The notes under the pieces: generated by a model
What the model saw: the letters and a program-made list of their open reading frames with translations, nothing else
The model's database searches: none
What the model was told of the DNA's origin: nothing
Translations under genes and position numbers: made by a program
Shown: positions 14,913 to 24,277 of the stretch, piece after piece
Layout of the letters: every line of letters starts with the position of its first letter
Numbering within the stretch: position 1 is the first letter of the stretch
Assembly (NCBI GenBank): GCA_023336815.1
Contig: JAMBLJ010000061.1
Location: 1-38,831, forward strand
Reading direction: 5' to 3'
Source of the DNA: Actinomycetes bacterium
Lineage (GTDB): Bacteria; Actinomycetota; Acidimicrobiia; Spongiisociales; UBA5794
Length of the DNA: 38,831 nt

Positions 14913-16823
14913 GTGAATCGTACTGCGAGGACCATTCTCGTATACCTCGCTGTGATCTTCGTCGTGGTGATGGCATTCCAGGTGTTGTTCAACCAGGCGA
15001 CACAGCCAACTGAACTCACACCGGCCGAGTTCTCCGCACATCTCGAAGCTGGCGAGATGGACGGTGAGATCCTGCTGAAGGATCGTTCGAATGAACTCAC
15101 AGGTACGGTCAATTCTGGTGGAGAAACATTCGATTTCCTCGTTCGGTACCCGGCAGAAACGTCACCGGAGGTCACCGCTCAGCTCCAGGAGGCAGGAGTC
15201 GAGTACAGGGTGGACGCGGAGAACCCCACGCTCTTCCAATGGTTCCTCACATCGATCTTGCCGTACATCCTCATCTTCGGACTTTTCATCTTCATCATCA
15301 TGCAGATGCAGGGCGGGGGAAACCGCGTCATGCAGTTCGGAAAGTCCAAAGCAAAGCAGGTATCCAAGGACGCGCCGAAGGTCACGTTCAGCGATGTTGC
15401 TGGTGCTGCTGAGGCCGTCGAGGAACTCGAGGAGATCAAAGACTTTCTCGCGTCACCCCAGAAGTTCCGTGCGATGGGCGCAAAGATCCCCAAGGGTGTC
15501 CTGCTCTATGGGCCTCCTGGTACAGGAAAGACGTTGCTTGCCCGAGCGGTTGCTGGCGAGGCGGGTGTGCCTTTCTATGCGATTTCGGGATCCGACTTCG
15601 TCGAGATGTTCGTCGGTGTTGGTGCCTCGCGTGTACGCGATCTCTTCGATCAAGCGAAACAGAACGCACCAGCGATCGTGTTCATCGATGAGATCGATGC
15701 TGTTGGTCGCCACCGTGGTGCGGGCCTCGGCGGTGGACATGACGAGCGTGAGCAGACGCTCAACCAGTTGCTTGTGGAGCTTGACGGTTTCGAGGTGAAG
15801 GCTGGTGTCATCGTGATCGCATCGACGAACAGGCCAGACATCCTCGATCCAGCGCTGCTTCGCCCTGGCCGATTCGACCGTCAGGTTGTTGTCGATCGAC
15901 CTGATCTGAAGGGTCGCGAGGAGATCCTCGATGTTCACTCGAAGGGCAAACCGATGGCCGACGGGGTCGAACTCAGCGTGCTGGCGAGACAAACACCAGG
16001 GTTCACTGGCGCTGACCTTGCGAACTTGATCAACGAGGCAGCGCTGCTCGCTGCGAGGACAGACAAAGACGAGATCTCGATGGCCGAGCTTGAGGAAGCG
16101 ATCGAGCGTGTCATCGCCGGTCCAGAGCGCAAGTCCAGGATCATGTCCGAGGCAGAAAAGAAGATCACCGCGTACCACGAGGGTGGGCACGCACTCGTGG
16201 GGTACGCCCTCCCGAATGCAGACCCGATACACAAGGTCACCATCATCCCCAGGGGCAGGGCAGGCGGGTATACGATGGCGTTACCTCTCGAGGACAAGTA
16301 CTACGTACGGCGTTCCGAGCTGATCGATCAGCTCGCGATGCTCCTCGGTGGCCGAACCGCAGAAGAGCTGATCTTTATCGATCCCACAACCGGTGCGTCG
16401 AACGACATCGAGAAGGCAACATCGATCGCTCGCAAGATGGTTATGGAGTACGGCATGAGCGAGAAGCTCGGACCTCTCCAGTACGGGAAGCCAGAGGCCG
16501 AGGTGTTCCTCGGACGCGACTACTCGAAGAGTCAGGACCTCTCAAACGAGGTTGCGGCCGCCGTCGATGAGGAGGTCCGCTTCCTCATCACCCAGGCTCA
16601 TGAGGAAGCACGTACGATCCTCTCGACACACGAAGAGGCACTCCATCGGATCGCTGAAAAGCTCTTGGAGGACGAGACGGTGGATGCTGCGGGAATCATC
16701 GAGATTTTCCACGACGTTCCCAAGTGGGAGCACGCTGCCGACGGAACGATCAGATTGAGGGCCCCCGACGGAGTCACCTCGATCACGCCGGGGTATGCCG
16801 CTCGGACCGACGGGTTGTCCTGA
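14913..16823 (+). CDS. ftsH: ATP-dependent zinc metalloprotease FtsH
   Basis: A 636-residue membrane AAA protease that degrades membrane and unstable cytosolic proteins. Order: TM1 (about 8-28), extracytoplasmic domain, TM2 (about 111-132), AAA module with Walker A GPPGTGKT near residue 200, Walker [13 protein letters not shown] near 256, the second-region-of-homology stretch around [20 protein letters not shown], and the zinc site HEGGH near 423. The length is normal for an actinobacterial FtsH. The GTG start at 14913 has AGAGGAG upstream. The C-terminal tail has no unusual extension. Confidence 0.96.
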   Translation: MNRTARTILVYLAVIFVVVMAFQVLFNQATQPTELTPAEFSAHLEAGEMDGEILLKDRSNELTGTVNSGGETFDFLVRYPAETSPEVTAQLQEAGVEYRVDAENPTLFQWFLTSILPYILIFGLFIFIIMQMQGGGNRVMQFGKSKAKQVSKDAPKVTFSDVAGAAEAVEELEEIKDFLASPQKFRAMGAKIPKGVLLYGPPGTGKTLLARAVAGEAGVPFYAISGSDFVEMFVGVGASRVRDLFDQAKQNAPAIVFIDEIDAVGRHRGAGLGGGHDEREQTLNQLLVELDGFEVKAGVIVIASTNRPDILDPALLRPGRFDRQVVVDRPDLKGREEILDVHSKGKPMADGVELSVLARQTPGFTGADLANLINEAALLAARTDKDEISMAELEEAIERVIAGPERKSRIMSEAEKKITAYHEGGHALVGYALPNADPIHKVTIIPRGRAGGYTMALPLEDKYYVRRSELIDQLAMLLGGRTAEELIFIDPTTGASNDIEKATSIARKMVMEYGMSEKLGPLQYGKPEAEVFLGRDYSKSQDLSNEVAAAVDEEVRFLITQAHEEARTILSTHEEALHRIAEKLLEDETVDAAGIIEIFHDVPKWEHAADGTIRLRAPDGVTSITPGYAARTDGLS

Positions 16824-16843
16824 ACATCTGAGTCCGGCAGAAT

Positions 16844-16860
16844 CACAGGCGTGGCCTGTG
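16844..16860. terminator. Hairpin after ftsH
   Basis: CACAGGC, GTG loop, GCCTGTG: a 7-bp stem about 20 bp past the ftsH stop. There is no T-tract. Confidence 0.45.
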
Positions 16861-16945
16861 CCCTTGCTACCGAAAGCATTCGACATTGTTCGCTGTGGGG
16901 TCGATGTAGCGCCAACACCCAACGCTATGGTGCCCGTGGAGGGAT

Positions 16946-17428
16946 ATGATCAAGAAATCGACCGGACTCGAACCAAGAGGCTTCCACTGGGTGATCAAGG
17001 ATCGCCTTGCGGTATCCGAGCGAATTGGGGGCTACGGCTTCCAGCATCGTCGGGTACGCAGAGAGGAAGAGATCGTGTGGTTACAGGACCACGGGATCAA
17101 TTCTGTGCTGAGCCTTCTCGGAGCGAACCAGAACCTCACTGCCTACGAATCGGCTGGAATGGCGTTCTTCTCGTACCCTGTCGAGACCGATCTCGAACCA
17201 GAGGATGCTGTCCCCGCGTTCCAAGCGGTCGCTCGATCGCTCGAAGCACACAACGCAGTGGTGCTTGTGCATCGCGATACGATCGATGACACACTTGCGG
17301 GTCTCCTTGCGGGCTATCTGATCCATGCCGGCATGCTCGACGACCCCATACTCGCCACGGATGTCATCCAGCGAATTCTCGGGAGGGCGATTGGGCCTGA
17401 AGGGCGTCGCCTCATCCCAGCGTCCTGA
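16946..17428 (+). CDS. Dual-specificity-phosphatase-fold protein without catalytic residues
   Basis: A 160-residue protein. The layout resembles a small protein-tyrosine/dual-specificity phosphatase: RLAVSERIGGYGFQHRRVRREEEIVWLQDHGINSVLSLL, then PVETDLEPEDAVPAFQAVARSLEAHNAVVLVH, then an alpha-helical end. In the active-site loop, where HCx5R is expected, residues 109-116 read H-R-D-T-I-D-D-T, so both the nucleophilic Cys and the phosphate-binding Arg are missing. It may be a pseudophosphatase or binding protein, or not a true family member. GGAGGGAT is the ribosome site. Codon use is like its neighbours, so it does not look like a decayed gene. Confidence 0.65.
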   Translation: MIKKSTGLEPRGFHWVIKDRLAVSERIGGYGFQHRRVRREEEIVWLQDHGINSVLSLLGANQNLTAYESAGMAFFSYPVETDLEPEDAVPAFQAVARSLEAHNAVVLVHRDTIDDTLAGLLAGYLIHAGMLDDPILATDVIQRILGRAIGPEGRRLIPAS

Positions 17429-17733
17429 CCCAACATGGCCAGCGATGAGGAACGTCGCGGGTGTGTTACCTCACGGATGGAGATCTGTACCACCTTGGAG
17501 AGGCATCTATCGATCATCGCACAGAGTCGTCGGTGTCGGGAACCGTCGGGGTATGAGGAGCCAGCGGACGCTGTCGAGCGATAGGGCACTCGCAGGGCCT
17601 CCTACGACACCGATCACCAGATGGCTCGTCGTGACGCCTGGACAAGGTTGGTCTGAAACCCAGCACGAGAGTGCACAGGGTTGGCGCTACTGTTCTCGCT
17701 ACGGACCGATACCCGACGATGGATCGGAACCTC
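17429..17733. other. Non-coding stretch before the panC operon
   Basis: About 305 bp without a credible gene: the open frames crossing it are fragments in other frames of neighbours. The one clear structure is a hairpin at 17657-17682 (AACCC and GCAC pairing with GTGC and GGGTT around a GAGA loop), roughly 50 bp before the next start. No tRNA or riboswitch class was recognised. Confidence 0.5.
17657..17682 (+). other. Two-part stem-loop upstream of DUF2520-panC
   Basis: AACCC (17657-17661), GCAC (17663-17666), loop GAGA, GTGC (17671-17674), GGGTT (17678-17682): two stacked stems with a small bulge. It could be a leader RNA structure or a terminator for the gene before it. No T-tract follows. 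Confidence 0.4.
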
Positions 17734-18525
17734 ATGAACATCGCGATACACGGCACTGGCCGAGCTGCTGGAGCGCTGGCGCTTGCATTCACACGTGCAG
17801 GGCACACCATCGTGTCGGTCGAGGGTCGTTCGTCAGAACGAGTCGTTGAGCTTTGTTCGCTTATCCCCGTATCGACGGGATTCCCGGACCTGCGCGTCAT
17901 AGCCGTATCCGACGATGCCATCGCAATGGTGGCAGGCGCGATCGCAGCTACCGGAATTGCGACAGACACGGTTCACGTTTCGGGTGCGGTCGCTGCCTCG
18001 GCCCTCGATACGATCGCGGCGACCGGCGCTCAGGTCGGGGCGTTCCACCCCCTCCAAACATTGCCGGATGCTGTGCGTGGAGCCCAACAGCTCGCTGGCT
18101 CGTATATCGGGATCACCGCGGACGATCCGTTGCGATCGACATTGGTTGATCTTGCGTCGTCGCTTGGATGTGACTCGTTCACGGTCGCTGACGACATGAA
18201 GCCGCTGTATCACGCTGCGGCGGCGGCAGCAGCCAACTTCACGCTCAGTTCCCTCGCGCTGGCAGAGGAACTCTTCGACGCGGCGGACATCCCATTCTCG
18301 GTTGCGCAACCTCTTGTGGATGCGATCGTCGAGAACGCCTTCGCCCTCGGTTCGCAGGCCTCGCTGACCGGACCCATAGCAAGAGGGGACGTCAAGACCG
18401 TCAGGAGCCAGATCGCTGCCCTTCGTGACAACGTACCAGGACGTGTTGACGACTTCGCAGAACTCGCACGCCTCACTGCCAGAACCGCTGGCACACGTGA
18501 CGAGTTCAGAGAGCTGTTCGAGTGA
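17734..18525 (+). CDS. Rossmann-like DUF2520 protein, NADP-dependent reductase-like
   Basis: A 263-residue protein with an N-terminal Rossmann site (MNIAIHGTGRAAGALALAFTRAGH) and the C-terminal DUF2520 helical domain (DDMKPLYHAAAAAAANFTLSSLALAEELF). GAFHPLQTL and HVSGAVAASALD are typical of the family. It resembles ketopantoate reductase and pyrroline-5-carboxylate reductase in fold, but no reaction is established that I know of. I chose ATG 17734, with GGATCGGA upstream; ATG 17719 is close by. The stop forms GTGA with panC, so a role in pantothenate supply is suggested by context only. Confidence 0.88.
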   Translation: MNIAIHGTGRAAGALALAFTRAGHTIVSVEGRSSERVVELCSLIPVSTGFPDLRVIAVSDDAIAMVAGAIAATGIATDTVHVSGAVAASALDTIAATGAQVGAFHPLQTLPDAVRGAQQLAGSYIGITADDPLRSTLVDLASSLGCDSFTVADDMKPLYHAAAAAAANFTLSSLALAEELFDAADIPFSVAQPLVDAIVENAFALGSQASLTGPIARGDVKTVRSQIAALRDNVPGRVDDFAELARLTARTAGTRDEFRELFE

Positions 18526-19421
18526 TCGTCGTCGATACCTTCGCTGGCGTACGAGAACACGGAGACGGTGTCGTCGGTCTGGTACCCACGATGGGATATC
18601 TCCACGAGGGTCACGTATCGGTCATCGCCGCAGCCATGGAACGAACGGACACCGTCGTTGTGTCGCTGTTCGTCAATCCGCTGCAGTTCGATGGTATTAC
18701 CGATCTCAAGACATATCCAGCCGATCTCGAACGGGACGCATCGATTGCCGCTGAAGCGGGTGCACATATCCTCTTCGCCCCCTCCGTCGACGAGATGTAC
18801 CCGGAGCCACAACTGACCATCGTTCACGTAGACGAGGTGGGCGCCGCCATGGAGGGTGAACGCAGACCAGGGCACTTCGATGGTGTCGCGACCGTCGTGG
18901 CGAAATTGTTCTCGGGTATACGACCAGACGTTGCATTCTTTGGTCGCAAAGATGCGCAGCAACTCGCTGTCGTGAGGACCCTGGCTAGGCAACTTTCGAT
19001 GCCGGTCGAGGTCGTTGGGCTTCCGACGGTGCGAGAGTCGGATGGCGTCGCTCTTGGATCGAGGAACACCCGACTTGATCAGGCTGCCAGGAAGTCAGCT
19101 CGGAAACTGTCCGAGTCTTTGTTGGTCGCTGCGGATCAGTTCGTCGCGGGAGAGCGATTGGCGGGACCACTCACGGCGACCGTCCGAGAGATACTCGGTC
19201 AGGACACATCCATCGCTGTGGACTACGTCGAGCTGGCAGATGCGATATCTGCGATGATCGTCGATCTTATCAAAGGTGAGGTGTTCCTTGCCGTGGCTGC
19301 AAGAATCGGTGGTGTGAGGCTCATCGACAACGTCTTTCTCGATGACCGGACGGGCCTCGCCGACACTGGTTCGATGCTGACACACAACAGCATCCTGTAC
19401 GAAAGCAAATCATGCTCCTAG
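18522..19421 (+). CDS. panC: Pantothenate synthetase PanC
   Basis: A 299-residue adenylate-forming ligase joining pantoate and beta-alanine. Motifs: PTMGYLHEGHVSVI with the HxGH nucleotide-binding signature, VSLFVNPLQF, TYPADLERD, GHFDGVATVVAKLF, FFGRKDAQQLAVV and LGSRNTRL. It starts with GTG overlapping the upstream stop and runs 10 bp into coaX. The C-terminus has about 25 residues after RLIDNVFL that are polar and not characteristic of the family. panB and panD are not next to it. Confidence 0.95.
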   Translation: MIVVDTFAGVREHGDGVVGLVPTMGYLHEGHVSVIAAAMERTDTVVVSLFVNPLQFDGITDLKTYPADLERDASIAAEAGAHILFAPSVDEMYPEPQLTIVHVDEVGAAMEGERRPGHFDGVATVVAKLFSGIRPDVAFFGRKDAQQLAVVRTLARQLSMPVEVVGLPTVRESDGVALGSRNTRLDQAARKSARKLSESLLVAADQFVAGERLAGPLTATVREILGQDTSIAVDYVELADAISAMIVDLIKGEVFLAVAARIGGVRLIDNVFLDDRTGLADTGSMLTHNSILYESKSCS

Positions 19422-20185
19422 CTATCGACGTCGGGAACACGCAGGTGGCTCTCGGTATGTTCAACGGTGAGGATCTCATCGGTCACTGGCGGATTTCAAC
19501 CGATCCCGATGCCACTATCGATGAGGTCAGGTGGCAGCTGACAGGGATCCTCGGTGCCGATGGTTTCGCTCAGAGTGACATCCGCGGTGTGGCGATATCG
19601 AGCGTCGTTCCAGCCATCACTGCCTCGCTGAGGCGGGTTGCCCCCCACATCGGTTCAGGAGACGTCGTCGTCGTCGAACCGGGAACCCGCACGGGTATGT
19701 CGATCGATATCGACAACCCGCGTGAGGTTGGTGCCGACAGGATCGTGAACGCCGTCGCCGCCCGCGAGCGTCACGGGCTTCCAGCGATCGTTGTCGACTT
19801 CGGGACGTCGACGAACTTCGACGTGGTCGGCAAGGACGGGGCCTACCTGGGCGGTTCGATCGCTCCCGGTCTCGCGATAGCGACAAACGCTCTTGTCTCT
19901 GGGACTGCGGCTCTGCGCCGGGTGGAATTCGAGGAGCCACGTTCGGTGATCGGGAAGGGGACCGTCGAAGCGATCCAGTCGGGTGCCCTCTACGGTCACG
20001 CCGGGCTGGTCGACGGCATCATGGAGCGTATCGCGGCCGAGCTCGGCGGCGATGTCAAGAGGATCGCAACGGGTGGCCTGGCGCCTACCATCGTTCCTCA
20101 TTGCAGCAGTGTCGATCTGATCGATCCGTACCTGACGCTCGAAGGCCTCCGGATCATCCACGACCTCAACAGGGACCAACCATGA
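19412..20185 (+). CDS. coaX: Type III pantothenate kinase CoaX
   Basis: A 257-residue kinase for the first step of CoA synthesis from pantothenate. MLLAIDVGNTQVALGMF is the phosphate-1 motif; GADRIVNAVAA and VVDFGTSTNFDVV (usually FGTATT) form the substrate and phosphate-2 region; YLGGSIAPGL and GGLAPTI follow. Type III kinases are not feedback-inhibited by CoA. The ATG overlaps panC by 10 bp, and the stop forms ATGA with lysS. Confidence 0.95.
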   Translation: MLLAIDVGNTQVALGMFNGEDLIGHWRISTDPDATIDEVRWQLTGILGADGFAQSDIRGVAISSVVPAITASLRRVAPHIGSGDVVVVEPGTRTGMSIDIDNPREVGADRIVNAVAARERHGLPAIVVDFGTSTNFDVVGKDGAYLGGSIAPGLAIATNALVSGTAALRRVEFEEPRSVIGKGTVEAIQSGALYGHAGLVDGIMERIAAELGGDVKRIATGGLAPTIVPHCSSVDLIDPYLTLEGLRIIHDLNRDQP

Positions 20186-21696
20186 CCGATGAGAACAACG
20201 ACGAACACCCGATCGACGATTCCGCGGATCTCTCATCTCACGCGTTGACGAGAGATCGCCTCGCAAAGTACCGGGAGCACATCGACGCAGGCGGGTTTCC
20301 GTATTCGTACGAACGAACTGACCTGGCTGTGGAGCTGCAAGAACGGCACAGCGATCTTGAACCGGGGGCCGAAACAGGTGAGGTCGTCTCCATTGCTGGA
20401 AGACTGATGAACACCAGGGTCATGGGGAAACTTGCTTTCGGCGTGCTGAGCGATGTTTCGGGGACAATGCAGCTCTTCGTAGACAAACGGACCCTCGGCG
20501 ACCAGGCGTTTGATGCCTTCCTTGCTCTCGACTCCGGAGATTGGATAGGAGCTGCGGGCGAGGTGATCACCACCAAACGTGGCGAGCTCTCCGTACGTAT
20601 CGCCGAGTTCACGTTGCTGCAGAAGTCGCTCAGACCAATGCCGGACAAGTGGCATGGTCTCAAAGATGTCGAGGCACGTTCCCGGCAAAGATACGTCGAC
20701 CTGATCGCCAACCCGGATGCGAGGAGAACGGCTCTTCTGCGGTCCCGGATCATCTCGGAACTCCGCCACCAGTTCGCATCACGCGGGTATGTGGAGGTCG
20801 ACACCCCTGTGCTCATCCCCCAGGCGACCGGAGCCACCGCCCGTCCGTTTCAGACGCACCACAACGCGTTGGATATGGACATGTATCTACGGATCGCCAC
20901 CGAGCTGTATCTCAAGAGGCTTGTCGTTGGTGGGCTTGAGAAGGTGTTCGAGATCGGACGGATCTTTCGCAACGAGGGCGTGGACAACATGCACAACCCG
21001 GAATTCACCATGCTCGAGTCCTACGAAGCGTTCGCCGATTACACAGGCATTATGACGCTCGTTGAGGATGTCTTTGCCGCATGTGCTGAGGTCGCTGCTG
21101 GCTCCTCTCTGATCGAGTTCGATGGACGCCCTCTCGATCTGAGTGGTCCGTACCGTCGTGTCTCGATGCTCGAACTCGTGCAGCAGGAGACGGGACCTGA
21201 GATCGACTACGACACGGACATCGAAACGTTGCGCTCGCTTGCCCATCAGCATGGCATCTCGACTGAGGATCACTGGGGGAGCGGGAAGATCATCGAAGCG
21301 CTATTCGATTCCGTAGCGGAGGACAAGATATGGGAGCCGACGTTCGTCACCGAGCACCCCATCGAGATTTCTCCGCTGTCGCGCCAGCACCGCTCGAAGC
21401 CACACGTGACCGAACGGTTCGAGCTGTTCATAGCTGGCTCCGAGTACGCGAACGCCTTCTCTGAACTCAACGACCCGTTCGAGCAGCGCACCCGGTTCGA
21501 AGCACAGATGGAAGCACGGAACGCTGGCGATGATGAGGCACACCCAATCGACGAGGACTACATACGCGCTCTCGAATACGGGATGCCGCCGACGGGTGGC
21601 CTCGGTATCGGTGTCGATCGTCTCGTGATGTTGCTCACCAACACACATCACATCCGTGAGGTCATTTTGTTCCCCACGATGCGCCCCCTCTCGTAG
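20182..21696 (+). CDS. lysS: Lysyl-tRNA synthetase, class II
   Basis: A 504-residue class II enzyme charging tRNA-Lys. An N-terminal OB-fold anticodon-binding domain (about 60-160, VVSIAGRLMNTRVMGKLAFGVLSD) precedes the catalytic core: motif 1 near EVDTPVLIPQATGATARPF, motif 2 FEIGRIFRNEGVDNMHNPEFTMLESYEA, motif 3 GLGIGVDRLVMLLT. The first 30 residues are acidic and variable. The ATG at 20182 overlaps the coaX stop, so the gene is coupled to CoA synthesis genes, a pairing I recall from other actinobacteria. Confidence 0.96.
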   Translation: MTDENNDEHPIDDSADLSSHALTRDRLAKYREHIDAGGFPYSYERTDLAVELQERHSDLEPGAETGEVVSIAGRLMNTRVMGKLAFGVLSDVSGTMQLFVDKRTLGDQAFDAFLALDSGDWIGAAGEVITTKRGELSVRIAEFTLLQKSLRPMPDKWHGLKDVEARSRQRYVDLIANPDARRTALLRSRIISELRHQFASRGYVEVDTPVLIPQATGATARPFQTHHNALDMDMYLRIATELYLKRLVVGGLEKVFEIGRIFRNEGVDNMHNPEFTMLESYEAFADYTGIMTLVEDVFAACAEVAAGSSLIEFDGRPLDLSGPYRRVSMLELVQQETGPEIDYDTDIETLRSLAHQHGISTEDHWGSGKIIEALFDSVAEDKIWEPTFVTEHPIEISPLSRQHRSKPHVTERFELFIAGSEYANAFSELNDPFEQRTRFEAQMEARNAGDDEAHPIDEDYIRALEYGMPPTGGLGIGVDRLVMLLTNTHHIREVILFPTMRPLS

Positions 21697-21763
21697 CCGC
21701 TGAACGAAGACCGCACAAACACAGGGCGCCAGCGGACTGCTGCGCGCAGCGGCATACCATCCG

Positions 21764-21769
21764 TATAAG
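21764..21769 (+). promoter_or_regulatory. Possible -10 element for the ferritin gene
   Basis: TATAAG lies 19 bp before the ferritin ATG and the ribosome site GCAGGAG. No matching -35 is seen at 17 bp (TGCGCG). The palindrome GCTGCGCGCAGC at about 21740-21751 overlaps that position and could be a protein site or a lysS terminator. Confidence 0.3.
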
Positions 21770-21787
21770 CAGACGCAGGAGATCACC

Positions 21788-22294
21788 ATGCAACTCTCAG
21801 ACACGATGGCAACCGAATTCAACCGCCAGCTCACGATGGAACTTGAGGCGTCCCACGCGTATCTCGCCATGGCGGGTTGGCTGGATCGGGCAGGTTTCCC
21901 CGGAGTTGCTTCCTGGATGCAGATGCAATCAGAAGAAGAACGTCTCCACGGGCTCAAGATCTACCAGTTCATTCTCGACAGGGATACCGAACTCGCCATA
22001 GGGCCCCTCGGCGCCCCCTCGACGACCTTCAACTCAGTCATCGACGTGTTCGAGAGCGCACTTGCTCAGGAGAAGGCGGTTACGGCATCGCTTTCAGCGA
22101 TGTACACACTTGCCACAGCGGAGGGCGACATCGCGAGCCTGCCGGTGCTGCAGTGGTTCGTGAACGAGCAGATCGAGGAGGAGTCGACGATGATGCAGGT
22201 GATCGACGATCTGAAGTTCGCCGATGGGAATCCACAGGCGCTTCTCCTGCTCGACAGGGAACTCGGCGCCAGGGGCGCGCCGCTGCCCGCATGA
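21788..22294 (+). CDS. Ferritin (iron storage)
   Basis: A 168-residue non-haem ferritin. The four-helix ferroxidase ligands are visible: E in MELEASHAYLAMAGW, E and H in SEEERLHGLKIYQF, E in AQEKAVTASL and Q/E in FVNEQIEEESTMM. It oxidises Fe(II) and stores iron in a 24-mer cage. AGGAGATCACC precedes the ATG. The stop overlaps the next gene's start by ATGA, an unusual partner for ferritin. Confidence 0.93.
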   Translation: MQLSDTMATEFNRQLTMELEASHAYLAMAGWLDRAGFPGVASWMQMQSEEERLHGLKIYQFILDRDTELAIGPLGAPSTTFNSVIDVFESALAQEKAVTASLSAMYTLATAEGDIASLPVLQWFVNEQIEEESTMMQVIDDLKFADGNPQALLLLDRELGARGAPLPA

Positions 22295-22620
22295 CCGGCG
22301 AGACCTCTACCGAAGTTCAGATCGATATCACCGCGTCTCTCGAGATACCTGTCGACGGAACGTTGTCGAAGGTCATCTACTCGGACGATCAGATCCGGGT
22401 CGTCGGGTTCGCGTTCGACGCTGGACAGGAATTGACCGAACACACCGCAGGTGTACCTGTGGTAATCCAGGTTGTCTCCGGGCGATTTCGCTTCACGTCG
22501 GACGGCGAATCGTACGAGATTGGACCGTCGTCCTGGACCCATCTCGATGCTTCCGTGCCGCACTCGGTGTACGCGACGGAACCATCGCGGCTTCTGCTGA
22601 CGCTGCTCAAGTCGAGCTGA
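22291..22620 (+). CDS. Small single-domain cupin protein
   Basis: A 109-residue cupin barrel. Cupin motif 1 appears as GFAFDAGQELTEHTAGVPVVIQVVSGRFRF with one clear metal-type His and Glu; motif 2 is WTHLDASVPHSVYATEPSRLL. The function of such stand-alone cupins varies widely and cannot be assigned. It is translationally coupled to ferritin, so an iron- or oxidative-stress-related job is possible. It ends 8 bp from the stop of the convergent amidase. Confidence 0.82.
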   Translation: MTGETSTEVQIDITASLEIPVDGTLSKVIYSDDQIRVVGFAFDAGQELTEHTAGVPVVIQVVSGRFRFTSDGESYEIGPSSWTHLDASVPHSVYATEPSRLLLTLLKSS

Positions 22621-22628
22621 GCCCGATG

Positions 22629-24143
22629 CTAAGTCGATGCTGAGCGGGCGACCAGTTCTGGTCGGCGATTCGCCCATGGTCTCGCCCGCTCGAGCTGACC
22701 GGCGAGCCGGAACAACGTTGTCTCATCACCGAACCTGCCGAGAAAATGGGCACCGATCGGCAGCTGCTGCGGGTTCGTTCCCATGGGAACCGACATCGCA
22801 GGCAGACCTGAGAAGTTGGCGAGCGGTGTGAACGCCACGTAGCGAAAGATCATCTCGACGAACTCGTCCCATGGGCGTGTCTGATCGATAGCGCCCAGAC
22901 GAAGCGGTGGTGAGCCGAGTACCGGCGTGAGAAAAATGTCGGCTGACTCGAGGAACACACCGGTCTCGTGCGAAATCTGCTGCAAGGTCATCCTCGCGTT
23001 GAGTAGATCCCCAGGATTCTGTGCGATCGATCGTTTAGCGAGTGCCCAGGTAAACGGTTCGAGGGCAGGAAGACCAGACTCCCTCGAGTCGATCTTTGCC
23101 ACTGCTTGCATGGTCTTGTAGTCACCCATCACAGCGCGGAGTCGCCGAACGGCAGCTCGCTGGGAGGCTACGTCGAGCACCTGAGCGAACAGCTGGCCTG
23201 CAAGGGCGGCCCAGACGTCGAGAAAAGCATCGGCCATCGCGTACCCATCAACCTCGAGCTGTTTCTCCAGCACTCGGTGGCCGAGGTCCTCGAGTAGTTG
23301 TGCCGTGTCGAGGATGACGGCCTCGACCTGGGGGTGGACGCGGTTGCCACGGAAATCGTGCACGGAGTAGGCGATCGTCAAGGCGTCAGGATCGCGCTCG
23401 CTCGATCGTCGGTAGGACTCATCCGGTTCGGGTGCCCAGTACTCGTCGCCGGGAACAGGCCCCATGACTGCATCGAGCATGACAGCCGAATCCCTGACCG
23501 ATCTACTAACACCGAGCTCAACCGAGAGATAGTCGGTGCTTCCCGCTGGTGTCCTGGGGTTGCGCCCACGCGATGGTTTGAGACCGAACAGCCCACAGTT
23601 CGATGCAGGTATCCGGATAGACCCTCCACCATCGCTCGCCTGGGCGATCGGAACCATTCTGGCGGCCACCGCTGCTGCAGCACCCCCACTCGAACCGCCG
23701 GTTGAATAGTCGAGGTTCCACGGGTTACGGGCAGCACCATTGAGTATCGGTTCCGTTGTCGGGAGGAGTCCGAATTCCGGTGTGTTCGTTCGTCCCAGTT
23801 CGATGAACCCGGCGCCACGAACTCGGTCCATGAACTCGCTCGTCGAATCACCCACATGATCGCGAAAGAGTACAGATCCAAAGCTAACGGGCTGGCCGTC
23901 GTCAACTATGAGATCCTTGATCAGCGTTGGCACGCCCTGGAAGGGTCCTTCGGATGGCGACTGCTGAGCCTGATCTCGTGCTGCATCAAGCTGGAGACGA
24001 ATGACAGCGTTCACCGCTCCGTTCGTTGCCTCTATGCGTTCAGCCGCTGCCTCGACGAGTTCGGCAGGGTGAACCTTCCCGTCCGCCACGAGTTCACCGA
24101 GTCCAACACCGTCGTAGTCGTCATAGTTTTCGAATGCATCCAT
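22629..24143 (-). CDS. Amidase signature family hydrolase
   Basis: A 504-residue Ser-cisSer-Lys amidase. Catalytic residues: K76 in [10 protein letters not shown]151/S152 in [15 protein letters not shown], and nucleophile S175 in [13 protein letters not shown]-terminal [18 protein letters not shown] is typical. The family hydrolyses many amides, and GatA is one relative; without gatB/gatC nearby and with this C-terminus a general amidase is more likely. The ATG at 24143 gives [12 protein letters not shown]; the ribosome site is poor and a longer frame upstream has no family similarity. Confidence 0.9.
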   Translation of the reverse strand: MDAFENYDDYDGVGLGELVADGKVHPAELVEAAAERIEATNGAVNAVIRLQLDAARDQAQQSPSEGPFQGVPTLIKDLIVDDGQPVSFGSVLFRDHVGDSTSEFMDRVRGAGFIELGRTNTPEFGLLPTTEPILNGAARNPWNLDYSTGGSSGGAAAAVAARMVPIAQASDGGGSIRIPASNCGLFGLKPSRGRNPRTPAGSTDYLSVELGVSRSVRDSAVMLDAVMGPVPGDEYWAPEPDESYRRSSERDPDALTIAYSVHDFRGNRVHPQVEAVILDTAQLLEDLGHRVLEKQLEVDGYAMADAFLDVWAALAGQLFAQVLDVASQRAAVRRLRAVMGDYKTMQAVAKIDSRESGLPALEPFTWALAKRSIAQNPGDLLNARMTLQQISHETGVFLESADIFLTPVLGSPPLRLGAIDQTRPWDEFVEMIFRYVAFTPLANFSGLPAMSVPMGTNPQQLPIGAHFLGRFGDETTLFRLAGQLERARPWANRRPELVARSAST

Positions 24144-24277
24144 GGCGAGGAAGGTACCCGGATCCACGCGATCGGTGCATCCGTGGCGGCTGATGCGACA
24201 ACGGAGGGTCTTCCGAGGGAAGATTCCGATGGGTGGACCGCGCATCCATGAGCTGGACCGCGTGACCGTTGGATTGA

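Noticed and set aside
17429-17733. tRNA or known riboswitch in the gap
   Set aside because: No cloverleaf with GTTCGA-type arm and no class signature recognised by eye; a covariance search would settle it.
22605-22645. Duplicated AAGTCGA-CTGAG segments at the end of cupin and amidase genes
   Set aside because: Two short copies with an indel between convergent stops; most likely chance or a small local duplication, too weak to call.
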